Assembly: GCA_900541505.1 (NCBI GenBank)
Contig: UQKK01000020.1
Span: forward strand, 1-63,764
Reading direction: 5' to 3'
DNA length: 63,764 bases
DNA from: an uncultured Ruminococcus sp.
GTDB taxonomy: Bacteria; Bacillota; Clostridia; Lachnospirales; Lachnospiraceae
Numbering within the stretch: position 1 is the first letter of the stretch; every line of letters begins with the position of its first letter. Of this stretch, positions 16,827 to 25,713 are shown piece after piece. A program made the position numbers and the translations under genes. The notes under the pieces were generated by a model. That model searched no databases. It was given only the letters and a program-made list of their open reading frames with translations, and was not told where the DNA came from.

Positions 16827-18449
16827 ATGGGAATATTCATTTATTTAGCAATTTCAAAATCTGTTACTTCGCATGAATGGGAAAAAGTATATGCAGAAAC
16901 GTTAAAATGTATCGAAGCGTTTCCTCTTGCGGAGATAAAGAATGTGTCAATACAGGGAATTGAAACAATTTGTCTTGTGCGAACAGAGGAAACGAGAAAT
17001 ACAGATGGCAAGGACACAAAATCAAGTTGGTCGGCACATGGGGATTATGTTACCATGCACAGTGCAGAAAAATACTATTTGTCTAATAAGACAATAGGTG
17101 ATAAATGGGAACCGAACGCAGGTGACGCAATGCTTGGAATACTGCCTGTATATTTTAATTATAATCCAGAAGAGCCGCGGTTTAATCACATATATGACAT
17201 ATGGGGAGCAAAAACACAAGGAGAGCCGTATCATATATACCTGTTGGCAATCGCATGTCTGATAGAAGCAAGACTTGGGGAGAAAGCGTTTATATATGGG
17301 GAAATTACGAGAGGACAGTGCAGGAGAGCGGTTGAAATAGTAAATGAACAGCTTGACATCCCTATAGATATGCCTGCTCGCTGCGATATCGAGCGATTCT
17401 TCAAAAGGGTTTCTAAACTGCCGCTTAGTGAGGAAGAAAAGCTGCGGGTTTTTACTGAATTGTTTTTGGGCAATCAAGATTCCGATTTCAGAAAAAGAGT
17501 TAGGATGTTGTTTTCGGCTGAGGCGTTCAGAAAATATTGGGAAAAATGCTTTCACCAATACAGCGTAGGGAGTTATGGGTTTAACGATGTGTTGCATAAA
17601 TATCTTTTGTGGGGATTTGATTTGGATACATTATGCGACCTGGTGGATTTTGAGGGAGAAAACAGTGACAGCCAGTATGAAAAATTTGTAAAAAGCATAA
17701 TGGATACAAAGCTTTATGTTGTAGAAAAGGACTGCACAGATGTACTGGATATTGATATGGAGGAAGAGCAGCCGTATAGTATTGCAACGCTATTTGCCCA
17801 GTTTATGTTTGCCGGGGCAAGGAATAAAAATGTGGAGCGCTATATTCCGCTTTCTGAGATTAAGAGCACTCTGCGCAGTAAGCTTGCCGGAAAATGTGAT
17901 GTGGAGAAAATTATTGATGACTATTTGAATAATGAGAAGCGCTTACATGATATGGCAGAAAATGAAGAAAACTTAACTGAGCAAGAGCGAGATGAAGTTA
18001 CGATAAACAATGCCTCACATATTTTTAATAGTTATGTCAATGCAGGTACAGAAAAAATGAAGAGGGATTATGAAAATTATGATATATCAGATTATGAAGA
18101 CCTTATTTTTTACGAGAAGGGTGATACGATTCGGCCCGGGATTGAGGACAATTTGAAAGAGATATTTGATTTTTATCAGGGCCTGCTGGAAGAAGAGCAC
18201 TACAAAACGCTGCTTGCGGGTGCACCGCATAGAAGATGTGAATGGCTGGTTGAGCAAAACCGTTCTTTATTGCTTAGAGATAAAGATTGGGAGAAGATAT
18301 TTATAGATATTGAGGAAAATCAAGAATCCTTCGCAAGATATTATCCAATGGTAAGGGTACAGCTGAACAGTGATGGAATTGCTGCAATAATTAAAGGGCT
18401 TGTGATAAATGATGATTTATACAGATATTGCGTTGAATCGAGAAAATAG
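16827..18449 (+). CDS. 540-residue orphan protein, function unknown
   Basis: A large soluble protein with no domain I recognise. Notable segments are an N-terminal MGIFIYLAISKSVTSHEW, a WSAHGDYVTM/EKYYLSN region and KWEPNAGDAMLGILPVYF (about residues 73-112), a mid-region of acidic helices, and a Glu/Asp-rich C-terminal half. No signal peptide or membrane segment is seen. AAGGAG lies 7 bases before the ATG. It is under a consensus promoter with a palindromic operator and next to an XRE gene. That two-gene layout is common for cargo of defence or stress islands, and its location in this island supports that, but nothing in the sequence gives an activity. Confidence 0.72.
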   Translation: MGIFIYLAISKSVTSHEWEKVYAETLKCIEAFPLAEIKNVSIQGIETICLVRTEETRNTDGKDTKSSWSAHGDYVTMHSAEKYYLSNKTIGDKWEPNAGDAMLGILPVYFNYNPEEPRFNHIYDIWGAKTQGEPYHIYLLAIACLIEARLGEKAFIYGEITRGQCRRAVEIVNEQLDIPIDMPARCDIERFFKRVSKLPLSEEEKLRVFTELFLGNQDSDFRKRVRMLFSAEAFRKYWEKCFHQYSVGSYGFNDVLHKYLLWGFDLDTLCDLVDFEGENSDSQYEKFVKSIMDTKLYVVEKDCTDVLDIDMEEEQPYSIATLFAQFMFAGARNKNVERYIPLSEIKSTLRSKLAGKCDVEKIIDDYLNNEKRLHDMAENEENLTEQERDEVTINNASHIFNSYVNAGTEKMKRDYENYDISDYEDLIFYEKGDTIRPGIEDNLKEIFDFYQGLLEEEHYKTLLAGAPHRRCEWLVEQNRSLLLRDKDWEKIFIDIEENQESFARYYPMVRVQLNSDGIAAIIKGLVINDDLYRYCVESRK

Positions 18450-18640
18450 AAAGCAATCATGCAGCTGTAAAAATCTACAAAGGAGAACCCGTGTATCTGA
18501 CCAAGAATGGTAGAGGGCGTTTTGTAGTTATGGATACTGAAGATTACGAACGTGACTGTGCAGAGAAAAAAATTCTGATAAAGCAGCAGGAAGCTGAAGA
18601 AGCTTCTGAAAAGAAATTCGTCACAAACTTTGTAAATACA
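18449..18640 (+). pseudogene. Phd/YefM-type antitoxin remnant
   Basis: Immediately after the stop of the orphan gene one frame reads NHAAVKIYKGEPVYLTKNG then GRGRFVVMDTEDYE, which is the core of a Phd/YefM antitoxin. The region continues through a helix (KILIKQQEAEEASEK) and then loses similarity near 18620. The N-terminal start and the true C-terminus are missing and no toxin gene follows. A GTG at 18491 with AAAGGAG upstream could still start a short product. It is best read as the broken remains of a toxin-antitoxin module at a recombination junction. Confidence 0.6.
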
Positions 18641-18779
18641 TTACTTTTAATAAAATTTCGAGAAATACGAAATTATTTCCGCTTCCTTTTCTGGTTGTCC
18701 GTATTTTTGTACAGGGCAAGTGATAGTATCAAGTCAGAAAGAAACAATCGGACTTAAAATGGGGAAAGGAGTTATCGGT

Positions 18780-19406
18780 ATGAGTCAGAGAAATTTAAAA
18801 GTTATCAGTATTGAAAGTGCGGATAAGGTGTATCACAACAAAAACTGTCAGTACGCTTTGAGAATGAGAAAGAAAAATAAGACAATGGTAACAAAGCAGG
18901 AGGCAAAGCAGATGGGATACCGCCCCTGTAAGTGCTGTAATTCTATGAGTTATCGGTTTAAAGAAGAGCGAAATATGGCGGAGAATTTCAGCAAGAAGAA
19001 TCAGATGGAAACATATTTTTTGAACAGTATTTTGTATGTGAAAACGGAGATAGGTCTCTGGAAGATTGTGTATTCGCGGAAAAATCAGAAATGTATACTC
19101 TATCACGGGAATTTCCCGTATAAGGAATTGGATATTTGCGATGCGGATACGGCAAAGTATCACATACAGAGAGATAGTAAACATGCGAATACCATCATGC
19201 AGCATTTGGAGTATATTTTAAAACATGACAGGTTCCGCAAACAGGTCGAGGAAGCCGGAGGGAATGAAATGGCGGTGAGCATGAACAAGAAATATGCAAA
19301 ACAGAGAAGGCACCGCATGCAGAGACAGGCATACAGAAGGCTCAATCATATTTTTGCGGTGCTGGAACAGAAGCATGCCGAATATGTAAAGCTGTCATTT
19401 TGTTAG
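18780..19406 (+). CDS. Cys-rich Ada-like metal-binding protein
   Basis: A 208-residue protein. The N-terminal part (YHNKNCQYALRMRKKN, then GYRPCKCCN, residues 19-60) has the spaced Cys residues of an Ada-type or similar zinc site. The rest is basic and helical, ending in a Lys/Arg-rich segment (QRRHRMQRQAYRRLNHIF). I chose the ATG at 18780 over an upstream open stretch because GGGAAAGGAG precedes it. It is followed within 25 bases by a HIRAN-like gene and then a WYL regulator, a trio that fits DNA-damage or nucleic-acid sensing. Function is unknown. Confidence 0.65.
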   Translation: MSQRNLKVISIESADKVYHNKNCQYALRMRKKNKTMVTKQEAKQMGYRPCKCCNSMSYRFKEERNMAENFSKKNQMETYFLNSILYVKTEIGLWKIVYSRKNQKCILYHGNFPYKELDICDADTAKYHIQRDSKHANTIMQHLEYILKHDRFRKQVEEAGGNEMAVSMNKKYAKQRRHRMQRQAYRRLNHIFAVLEQKHAEYVKLSFC

Positions 19407-19431
19407 AGGACGATTGAGGAAGGAGAAGATG

Positions 19432-19770
19432 ATGATGTCAAAGATGTATTTTACGCTTACAGGAACGAGGCACTATTACGGGTGTTCATTTTTAAAGCCG
19501 GGGATGCGGGTTGAGTTAGAGAAAGAACCGGATAATAAATATGATAAAGAGGCGATTGTGGTAAAATTGGCAGGACTGGATAAAATCGGATATGTTGCCA
19601 ACAGTTTTTATACTGTGCTGGGGGATTCCTTGAGCGCCGGACGCATTTATGATAAGATTGGAAATAAAGCGAAGGCAAAAGTTGTATTTATCACAGAGAA
19701 CGGAATCCTTTGTAAGGTTTGTAAGAAAAGTATCAAAAACATGCAGACCGGGAAGGAAAATGTTTTGTAA
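19432..19770 (+). CDS. HIRAN-domain small protein
   Basis: A protein of about 112 residues that matches the HIRAN domain (PF08797): FTLTGTRHYYG, LKPGMRVELEKEPDNKYDKE, AIVVK and KIGYVANS. In larger proteins HIRAN recognises DNA ends or stalled forks; stand-alone copies are common in Bacillota and their role is unclear. Start is one of three adjacent ATGs (19429, 19432, 19435) after GAGGAAGGAG. It sits between the Cys-rich gene and the WYL regulator on the same strand and is probably part of one operon. Confidence 0.8.
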   Translation: MMSKMYFTLTGTRHYYGCSFLKPGMRVELEKEPDNKYDKEAIVVKLAGLDKIGYVANSFYTVLGDSLSAGRIYDKIGNKAKAKVVFITENGILCKVCKKSIKNMQTGKENVL

Positions 19771-19807
19771 AAGGTAAAATCGAAAGCAATAAGGCGGGGA
19801 TGAGCGT

Positions 19808-20794
19808 ATGGCTGTGCAATTTCAGAAATTAAAGACATTGTATATAATGAAGATACTTTTGGAAAAGACAGATGAAGACCATCTGTTAAATGCAACGGAA
19901 TTGTGCAGTATTTTGAAAAATACGTATGGAATAGAGACAGACCGAAAGACGATTTACAATGAGATTGATACCTTGAAGCATTTTGGAATGGATATCATCC
20001 AGAAAAAGGGGACTTCGCCGGGATACTATGTGGGAAGTCGGAGCTTTGAACTGCCGGAGCTGAAGCTTTTGGTGGATGCGGTGCAGTCATCCAAATTTAT
20101 TACAGAAAAGAAATCTCGGGAGCTGATACAGAAACTGGAAGGGCTCTGCAGTAAATATGATGCAGAGAAACTGCAGCGGCAGGTATTTATTTACAATCGG
20201 ATTAAAACAGAAAACGAGACGATTTATTATAATGTGGACCAGATTCATACGGCGATTTATCAAAACAGGAAAGTTCGCTTTCAGTACTGCGAATGGAGCG
20301 CTAAAAAGGAATTGGTATTCCGCAGGAATGGCGCTTTCTATGAAATCAGTCCGTGGGCGCTCAGCTGGGATGATGAGAACTATTATCTGATTGGATTCGA
20401 TGAAGAAAATGCGCAAATTAAACATTACCGTGTCGATAAAATGCGCCAGCTGACTATTATGGAAGACGAGAGGAAAGGCGAGTCACACTTTGAAAAGTTC
20501 AATCTTGCAGCTTTTGCGAAAAAAGTGTTCGGTATGTACGGCGGTTATGACTCGACCGTGACTCTGCGGTGCCACAATTCTCTGGCAGGAGTCATCCTTG
20601 ACAGGTTTGGGCAGGATGTGAGCCTGATTCCCTGTGATGAGGAATCTTTTCGGGTGAAAGTGACAGTGGCTGTGAGCAGGCAGTTCTTTGGCTGGATTAC
20701 CGGAATCGGACAGAAGATAGAAATTATCGGTCCTGCAGATGTCAGGGAAGAATATGTTGACTATCTTGCGGAAACAGTAAAGTTATATCGGTAA
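19808..20794 (+). CDS. WYL-domain HTH transcriptional regulator
   Basis: A 328-residue YafY-type regulator. Residues 1-75 form an HTH_11 winged helix (LNATELCSILKNTYGIETDRKTIYNEIDTL), the WYL sensor domain spans about 140-225 (VRFQYCEW ... EISPWALSWDDENYYLIGFD ... YRVDKM), and a WCX-type C-terminal extension follows. WYL proteins bind nucleic acids or nucleotides and often control defence genes, as BrxR/CapW do. Here it ends the Cys-rich/HIRAN cluster. Its target is not visible. Confidence 0.88.
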   Translation: MAVQFQKLKTLYIMKILLEKTDEDHLLNATELCSILKNTYGIETDRKTIYNEIDTLKHFGMDIIQKKGTSPGYYVGSRSFELPELKLLVDAVQSSKFITEKKSRELIQKLEGLCSKYDAEKLQRQVFIYNRIKTENETIYYNVDQIHTAIYQNRKVRFQYCEWSAKKELVFRRNGAFYEISPWALSWDDENYYLIGFDEENAQIKHYRVDKMRQLTIMEDERKGESHFEKFNLAAFAKKVFGMYGGYDSTVTLRCHNSLAGVILDRFGQDVSLIPCDEESFRVKVTVAVSRQFFGWITGIGQKIEIIGPADVREEYVDYLAETVKLYR

Positions 20795-20843
20795 TTTGGA
20801 AAATAGCCGGAGACCAGACTGCCTTTGCTCACTAATCTATATT

Positions 20844-21626
20844 TTACATAGCTAAGCCACACTCAAAAGCAAGAACCATGTATTTTTCTGCATTGGTGAG
20901 ACCATACAATGCCAAATCGCGAATTTCCCATGTGTCTGAACTGAGGTTATCTGCGCCATACAGAAATTGGATAAAGGGAATTTGTCTGTATTGAGAGACC
21001 GCCAGCATGGAAGCACATTCCATTTCTGCTACAAGGCAGCCGTTTTCCCGGCGCTCTTGTATGAGAGGAAGCGTTTCTCTGTAAATCGCATCGGAGGTCC
21101 AGGTTTTACCTTTTATATAAGGATAGCCACATTTTGTCAGGACATGTTCCAGTATACGGATAGAATGAGCGTCTGCCCGGATTTCGGGGGAAGGCGCTGC
21201 ATAGTGGTAGCTGGTGCCCTCATCGCGTACAGCGGACACGGGGACAATGACGTTGTCCTTTACTTTGTCATCATCCAATACGCCGCAGGAGCCGAACAGA
21301 ACAAATTTTTTCGCTCCCATGGCAATGATTTCTTCAAACCCTACGACACACGCGGGGGCTCCGACTCTGGAGAGATAGAAAGCAATATCCGTATTTTTGT
21401 AACGAATCTTGTATACCGGGATGACTCCGTTGGCAGAATATAATTCGGCAATCTTTTCTGTCGTATCCAGAGAAGAAAACTTCTGTATGATATTTTCTGA
21501 AAATGTGGAGACACAGATTTCCGGAAAATTTTCAATTTGTTTTGTCGTATCAGACGGACTGAATAAGGCTGGTTCTGATATTTCGGTTTTTTGAAATACG
21601 GTAAAGAGTTCTTGGCTGCACTTCAT
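20844..21626 (-). CDS. nucleoside phosphorylase (PNP_UDP family)
   Basis: A 260-residue uridine/purine-type phosphorylase. It has LSRVGAPACVVGFEEIIAMGAKK (substrate pocket region, residues 85-107), LFGSCGVL, VPVSAVRDEGTSYHY, and VAEMECASMLAVS (the ExE nucleoside-binding motif near 200). It would split a nucleoside with phosphate into base and ribose-1-phosphate. AGGAGGTTAT precedes the ATG. It lies alone and divergent to the SIR2 gene. A link to nucleotide chemistry in the island is possible but not shown; a second phosphorylase lies in the salvage operon at 57905. Confidence 0.85.
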   Translation of the reverse strand: MKCSQELFTVFQKTEISEPALFSPSDTTKQIENFPEICVSTFSENIIQKFSSLDTTEKIAELYSANGVIPVYKIRYKNTDIAFYLSRVGAPACVVGFEEIIAMGAKKFVLFGSCGVLDDDKVKDNVIVPVSAVRDEGTSYHYAAPSPEIRADAHSIRILEHVLTKCGYPYIKGKTWTSDAIYRETLPLIQERRENGCLVAEMECASMLAVSQYRQIPFIQFLYGADNLSSDTWEIRDLALYGLTNAEKYMVLAFECGLAM

Positions 21627-21754
21627 TTTTTATAACCTCCTACTACAAAATATTTTGTTTTATCGACTTTTTTCTTAAGGGCATACCGCCACAGCCGGGG
21701 CCGCAATGTTTTATTTGTATTTTAGCATATTGTTTTATGAAAATGATGGAAGAA

Positions 21755-21783
21755 TTGAAAACAATAGAGGGTTCTTGTATAAT
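21755..21783 (+). promoter_or_regulatory. promoter of the SIR2 gene
   Basis: TTGAAA (21755-21760), 17-base spacer, TATAAT (21778-21783), about 100 bases before the ATG at 21881. This is the only good promoter in the 250-base gap between the divergent phosphorylase and SIR2 genes. Confidence 0.6.
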
Positions 21784-21880
21784 TTAATTAATAAACAGAT
21801 TGTCATTATAATCAGCAGAAAGGATTTCTCAGAAGAAAAAATTAGCTGCACAAAAAATGTACTTTAGGGAGGCAAGAATC

Positions 21881-23212
21881 ATGATAGATTTTAACGAACT
21901 GATAAAACCGACCTTGGAAATATTGGAGGAGTCGGGCAAAAGTATGTATATCAAAGACATAGATGCAAAACTGGCACAAAAAATGAAGATATCCGGCAAA
22001 GACCTCCAGGAGAAACATAAGGACAGCAAGTAAACAGAATTTTCTTACCGTGCGGCGTGGGCAAGGACATATTTGAAAAAATATGGGGTTTTGCATAACC
22101 CTGAACGGGGATTCTGGGAAATCAGCGACACTTATGGCGGTGAAGGTATTGACGCGGATAAAGTTGTTTCTGCGGTTAGAAATAATCAAAAGTATACACC
22201 GACCGAAAAAGAGACTGATATATACATAAACGAAGAAAACAGTACAAAAGACATTGACAGAGAAAATAAAAAATATATAGCAGAACTGAGAGAAAAATAC
22301 AGAAACCACAAGGTTTCATTATTCTTAGGAGCGGGTGTTTCCATAGCGGCAAACATGCCATCTTGGGACGAATTGATTACAGAATTTCTCCTGCAGAGAC
22401 TGGAGGACGAAAATGCATATGGATATGATAGAGATTTAAAACAAGAATTGGAAAAGCTGGCAAAAGTCAATGGTGAAAATTCTCCGCTTATGCAGATACG
22501 CTTCATTAAACAAAACATAAAGCCGGAGAAATATCAGGAACTTTTAACCAATGCTCTCTATAATAATTCCTTCTGCAAAGGAGAGAAGGACATCGACAAT
22601 GCGCTGTTTGAGGCTTTGGTAAATTTAATCCGGCATAAGAATATCATTTACATTCGGGATATCATCACTTTTAATTTTGACAATCTGCTGGAGAAAAAGT
22701 TAAAGCAGAGAGGCATTTTCTATAAAAGTTATGATGGAGGATTAGTAGAAAGAGAGGAGAGCAGCGTAAATATTTATCATGTACATGGCTGTCTTAATCA
22801 GGACCCTGATTTAGAAAAGTTGGATATGGATAATGTTGTTTTTTCAGAGGAACAATACCACAATATGTATAAAGACATTTATAATTGGTCTAATATTAAG
22901 CAAATTGATATTTTACAGGAAAATACGTGCCTGTTTGTCGGCTGTTCACTATCCGACCCCAATACTCGCAGATTGCTGGATATAGCCTATAAAGAAGGGG
23001 AGACGAGGCATTATGCGATAATGAAGAAAGAGGAGATTAAACTGCCGGAGGGCATGACAAAAGAGAGCAGTGCTTACAGATTATATCAGAATTTCCACAT
23101 CAACCATCGAAACGAATACTATAATAGCCTGGGAATCCATGTTATCTGGGTGGACGGGTTTGAAGATATACCGGGAGTTGTGGAACAGATTTTTGCAGAA
23201 GACTGTCCTTAA
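21881..23212 (+). pseudogene. Mrr_N-SIR2 defence protein with one in-frame stop
   Basis: From the ATG at 21881 (GGGAGGC upstream) a single phase runs to 23212, about 443 codons. It is interrupted only by a TAA at 22031-22033. Residues 1-85 form a winged-helix Mrr N-terminal domain (LIKPTLEILEESGKS ... YRAAWARTYLKKYG). The stop falls where relatives often have Gln in DSRQTEF, so CAA to TAA is likely. The rest is a SIR2_2-type domain: SLFLGAGVSIAANMPSW (NAD site), ITFNFDNLLE, NIYHVHGCL (His), LFVGCSLSDPNTR. SIR2 proteins of this type deplete NAD to stop phage growth. Only a weak TTG at 22073 could restart translation, so the gene is probably inactive unless the stop is an assembly error. Confidence 0.82.
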
Positions 23213-23300
23213 AATTTGTCCTGCCATATAGTAAAATGTTATCAAAAAAGGGGATATATGGCATGGGGGAAAACTCGCTCCCCAATGCGGCATAATAAAT

Positions 23301-23338
23301 CCACGACCGGGACATAATCTTGCGTCGTGGTTTTATTT
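23301..23338 (+). terminator. rho-independent terminator after SIR2
   Basis: CCACGAC (23301-23307) pairs with GTCGTGG (23324-23330), followed by TTTTATTT. It separates the SIR2 gene from the AraC/ECF locus. Confidence 0.65.
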
Positions 23339-23343
23339 ATGAT

Positions 23344-23364
23344 ATAGTTAGTTAAAACTAACAA
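23344..23364. promoter_or_regulatory. operator copy 1 before the AraC gene
   Basis: GTTAGTT (23347-23353) and AACTAAC (23356-23362) form a perfect inverted repeat within ATAGTTAGTTAAAACTAAC. A near-identical site stands before the S-component gene at 24386. It is the likely binding site of the AraC regulator or of an iron-type DtxR/IdeR repressor, whose boxes are also TTAG...CTAA palindromes. Confidence 0.68.
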
Positions 23365-23410
23365 ACAAAGGAGAAAACGACCGCAAAAAGGAAGGGAAAG
23401 GAGGTGCCCC

Positions 23411-24361
23411 ATGAGGAAGCGGCAAGGATATATCACAATGACAGAGATTGGTTTTCGGGCATTGAAGGGCGGACTGGAGAAGGATATCGGCATGCGAGTT
23501 TATCAGGCCTTTCCGGGAGTTGATGTGTATTACAATGATTATAGGACAAAGCTGCATTTTCAAGGGCAGTATACAGGAGGAAGCTATCATCAGCTGGCAT
23601 ACTGTCATTCTGGAGTGTATGAGAGCAGGGTTGCCGCCCACCGGACGATTCGTCTCTGCGCGCAGGAGCTGATGGTGTTTTCGGACATTGTCTCTTGTCT
23701 GGAATCCAGCCTTCCGCTGGGGTATTACCAGGGAATCAACATTATGTTTCACCCGCAGAGGTTTACTGGGGAGACGGTACATATTTTAGAGAGTTTTTCT
23801 ATTGATATCGGACTGCTGTTTGAGAGGCTGATGAAGCAAAAGCTGTTCTGCAGATTTACGTGCAGCCGGAAACTCACTAGCATATTGGAGGAACTGTATT
23901 TGTTCGCGGAAAAAGGCGATATCCGTCGCATGAAAGCCAGTGTAATCCGGCTTTTGGTGGAGATGGAGTGCTGTGACGAGGTGATGGAAAAGGAATATTG
24001 GTGCTGTGACAGGAAAAGTATGCAGATTATTGAACAGGTGCGCCGCTATATTGAGGAAAATGAGGGCGGTTCTCTGACGGTGAGAAAACTGGCGGAAGAG
24101 ACTGGTGTTTCAGAGACTACCTTGAAAAAATATTTCCGCACATACTTTGGCTGCAGCCCTTATGAATTTATGAAGCGGGGGAGGATGAATAGGGCAGCCG
24201 AGCTTTTAAAGAAAACAGATATTTCCGTGTCGGAAATCGGTATGCGCGCGGGATACGAAAATCCCAGTAAATTTTCAGCGGCATTCGGAAGCGTCTATCA
24301 TATGACACCGCGGGAGTTTCGGAAAAAAGCCCGAATGGAGCATTGCGGCGAAATGGAGTAG
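23411..24361 (+). CDS. AraC-family regulator of the ECF/ABC locus
   Basis: A 316-residue AraC-type activator. The last 100 residues hold the two helix-turn-helix units (LTVRKLAEETGVSETTLKKY and VSEIGMRAGYENPSKFSAAF). The N-terminal 200 residues are a ligand domain of the PchR/YbtA kind rather than a simple cupin. AAGGAGGT precedes the ATG. PchR/YbtA-type regulators sense metallophores and switch on their uptake genes, which fits the transporter genes that follow. Identical operator-like palindromes before this gene and before the S-component gene suggest auto- and target regulation. Confidence 0.87.
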   Translation: MRKRQGYITMTEIGFRALKGGLEKDIGMRVYQAFPGVDVYYNDYRTKLHFQGQYTGGSYHQLAYCHSGVYESRVAAHRTIRLCAQELMVFSDIVSCLESSLPLGYYQGINIMFHPQRFTGETVHILESFSIDIGLLFERLMKQKLFCRFTCSRKLTSILEELYLFAEKGDIRRMKASVIRLLVEMECCDEVMEKEYWCCDRKSMQIIEQVRRYIEENEGGSLTVRKLAEETGVSETTLKKYFRTYFGCSPYEFMKRGRMNRAAELLKKTDISVSEIGMRAGYENPSKFSAAFGSVYHMTPREFRKKARMEHCGEME

Positions 24362-24385
24362 AAGAAGGCTTTTCTTTTTGGTACG

Positions 24386-24406
24386 ATAGTTAGGTGAAAC
24401 TAACTA
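24386..24406. promoter_or_regulatory. operator copy 2 before the S-component gene
   Basis: TAGTTA (24387-24392 region) and TAACTA (24401-24406) flank GGTGAAAC in ATAGTTAGGTGAAACTAACT. Seventeen of the first 19 bases match copy 1 at 23344-23362. It lies 25 bases before the start codon of the transporter gene. Confidence 0.68.
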
Positions 24407-24430
24407 ATACTGGAAAGGAGAGTCTTTTTT

Positions 24431-25009
24431 ATGAAGGGAAAATTAAAAACAAGAGATTTGATTTATGCAGGAGCGTTTGGGGCAGTTTATCTGATTCTGA
24501 TGCTGGTGATTGTGATGGGTTCCGGAATCGTACCGGTACTTTACATTTTAAGTCCGCTGACAGTGGGGATTATATGCGCCACTGTATATATGTTGTATGT
24601 CATTAAAATAAAAAAATTCGGCGCCATTCTAATCCTGGCGGTGCTGTTTGGTCTGGTGAGCAGTGTGAATTCTGTTTACGCGCTGGCTTGGACGGTGCTG
24701 ACCGGAATCGTAGCAGAATTAATAGCAAGGGCTGGGAAATACCAGTCGAAAAAAATGTTTATGGTGTCCTATTGGATTTTTAATTTAAATATGATAGGAC
24801 CATTTCTTATGCTCATCTATGCAAAGCAGCAGTTTATCGACATGTGCGTGGAGTATTACGGGAAGGACTATGCCGCGGCGGTTGACGCGCTTACCCCGTC
24901 CTGGATTATCTTTGCGCTGGCGGGTCTGGCGGTTGTCGGAGCTGTTATCGGGACACTGCTGGCATCCGGATTTATCCGCAAACATTTTGAGAAGGCAGGC
25001 GTAGTCTAA
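24431..25009 (+). CDS. MptD-family ECF transporter S component
   Basis: A 192-residue membrane protein with about five hydrophobic segments (near residues 10-30, 32-52, 55-75, 100-122 and 152-175), matching the MptD-family putative ECF substrate-binding component. It would bind the substrate and dock on the EcfT/EcfA module encoded next. GGAAAGGAGAG precedes the ATG. Its stop overlaps the EcfT start (TAATG). Substrate is not set by sequence; the neighbours point to a metallophore or metal complex. Confidence 0.82.
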   Translation: MKGKLKTRDLIYAGAFGAVYLILMLVIVMGSGIVPVLYILSPLTVGIICATVYMLYVIKIKKFGAILILAVLFGLVSSVNSVYALAWTVLTGIVAELIARAGKYQSKKMFMVSYWIFNLNMIGPFLMLIYAKQQFIDMCVEYYGKDYAAAVDALTPSWIIFALAGLAVVGAVIGTLLASGFIRKHFEKAGVV

Positions 25010-25707
25010 TGAAAACGCTGTCTGTGGATGTGAGGGTAAAACTGCTTCTGTTTGTCGTCACTTGTATGTTTACCATAAGCTGTACACAGCGGACTTTGAA
25101 TCTGCTCCTGGGAAGCTTCATTGCGCTGCTTTTGTTTTTTTCCGGCAAATATGGGTTTGCAGTCAAGAGCTGGGTGCTTTTTCTCGCAGGGCTTTACGGG
25201 GCGGGTATCGTGGGCGCGCATCTTTACGGCGCCCCGGCAATTCTCTGTTTTGCGGGGTGTGCTCTGCTTCGGATTCTGCTTCCGATTATGATGAGTTTCA
25301 CCTTGGTGTTTCAGACAACAGCGGTAAGTCAGTTTATCGCGGCATTCCAGAAAATGAAAATACCTGTGAAAATCATCATTCCTTTTGCGGTCATGTTTCG
25401 TTTCATTCCTACAGTACAGGAAGAATGGGGTGGAATCCGGCAGGCGATGGCGTTTCGGGGAATTGCGCTGCATGCCGGAGGGATTTTACGCCATCCCATG
25501 GAATCAGTGGAACACATACTGATTCCGCTTTTGTTTGGGGCGGTCTCGACGATGGAGGAACTGGCAGCGGCATCCCTGGCGCGGGGACTGGACAGTGACC
25601 GGGAGAGGACCTGTCTTGCGGAAGTGAAAATGACATGGACAGATTGGCTTTTTCTTGCTGTGGTGCTGGGATTTGCAGTGATATGTCTCATGAATTACGC
25701 GGGGTGA
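25009..25707 (+). CDS. ECF transporter transmembrane protein EcfT
   Basis: A 232-residue membrane scaffold of the CbiQ/EcfT family. It has hydrophobic segments near residues 10-45, 60-100 and a final one at 210-230. The cytoplasmic coupling region includes FRFIPTVQEEWGGIRQAMAFRG (near 130-150) and the AASLARGLDS motif (near 187-196), the paired A-R-G coupling helices that contact the ATPases. It connects the S component to the ATPases of the next gene, which starts six bases after its stop. Confidence 0.87.
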   Translation: MKTLSVDVRVKLLLFVVTCMFTISCTQRTLNLLLGSFIALLLFFSGKYGFAVKSWVLFLAGLYGAGIVGAHLYGAPAILCFAGCALLRILLPIMMSFTLVFQTTAVSQFIAAFQKMKIPVKIIIPFAVMFRFIPTVQEEWGGIRQAMAFRGIALHAGGILRHPMESVEHILIPLLFGAVSTMEELAAASLARGLDSDRERTCLAEVKMTWTDWLFLAVVLGFAVICLMNYAG

Positions 25708-25713
25708 CAGAAA

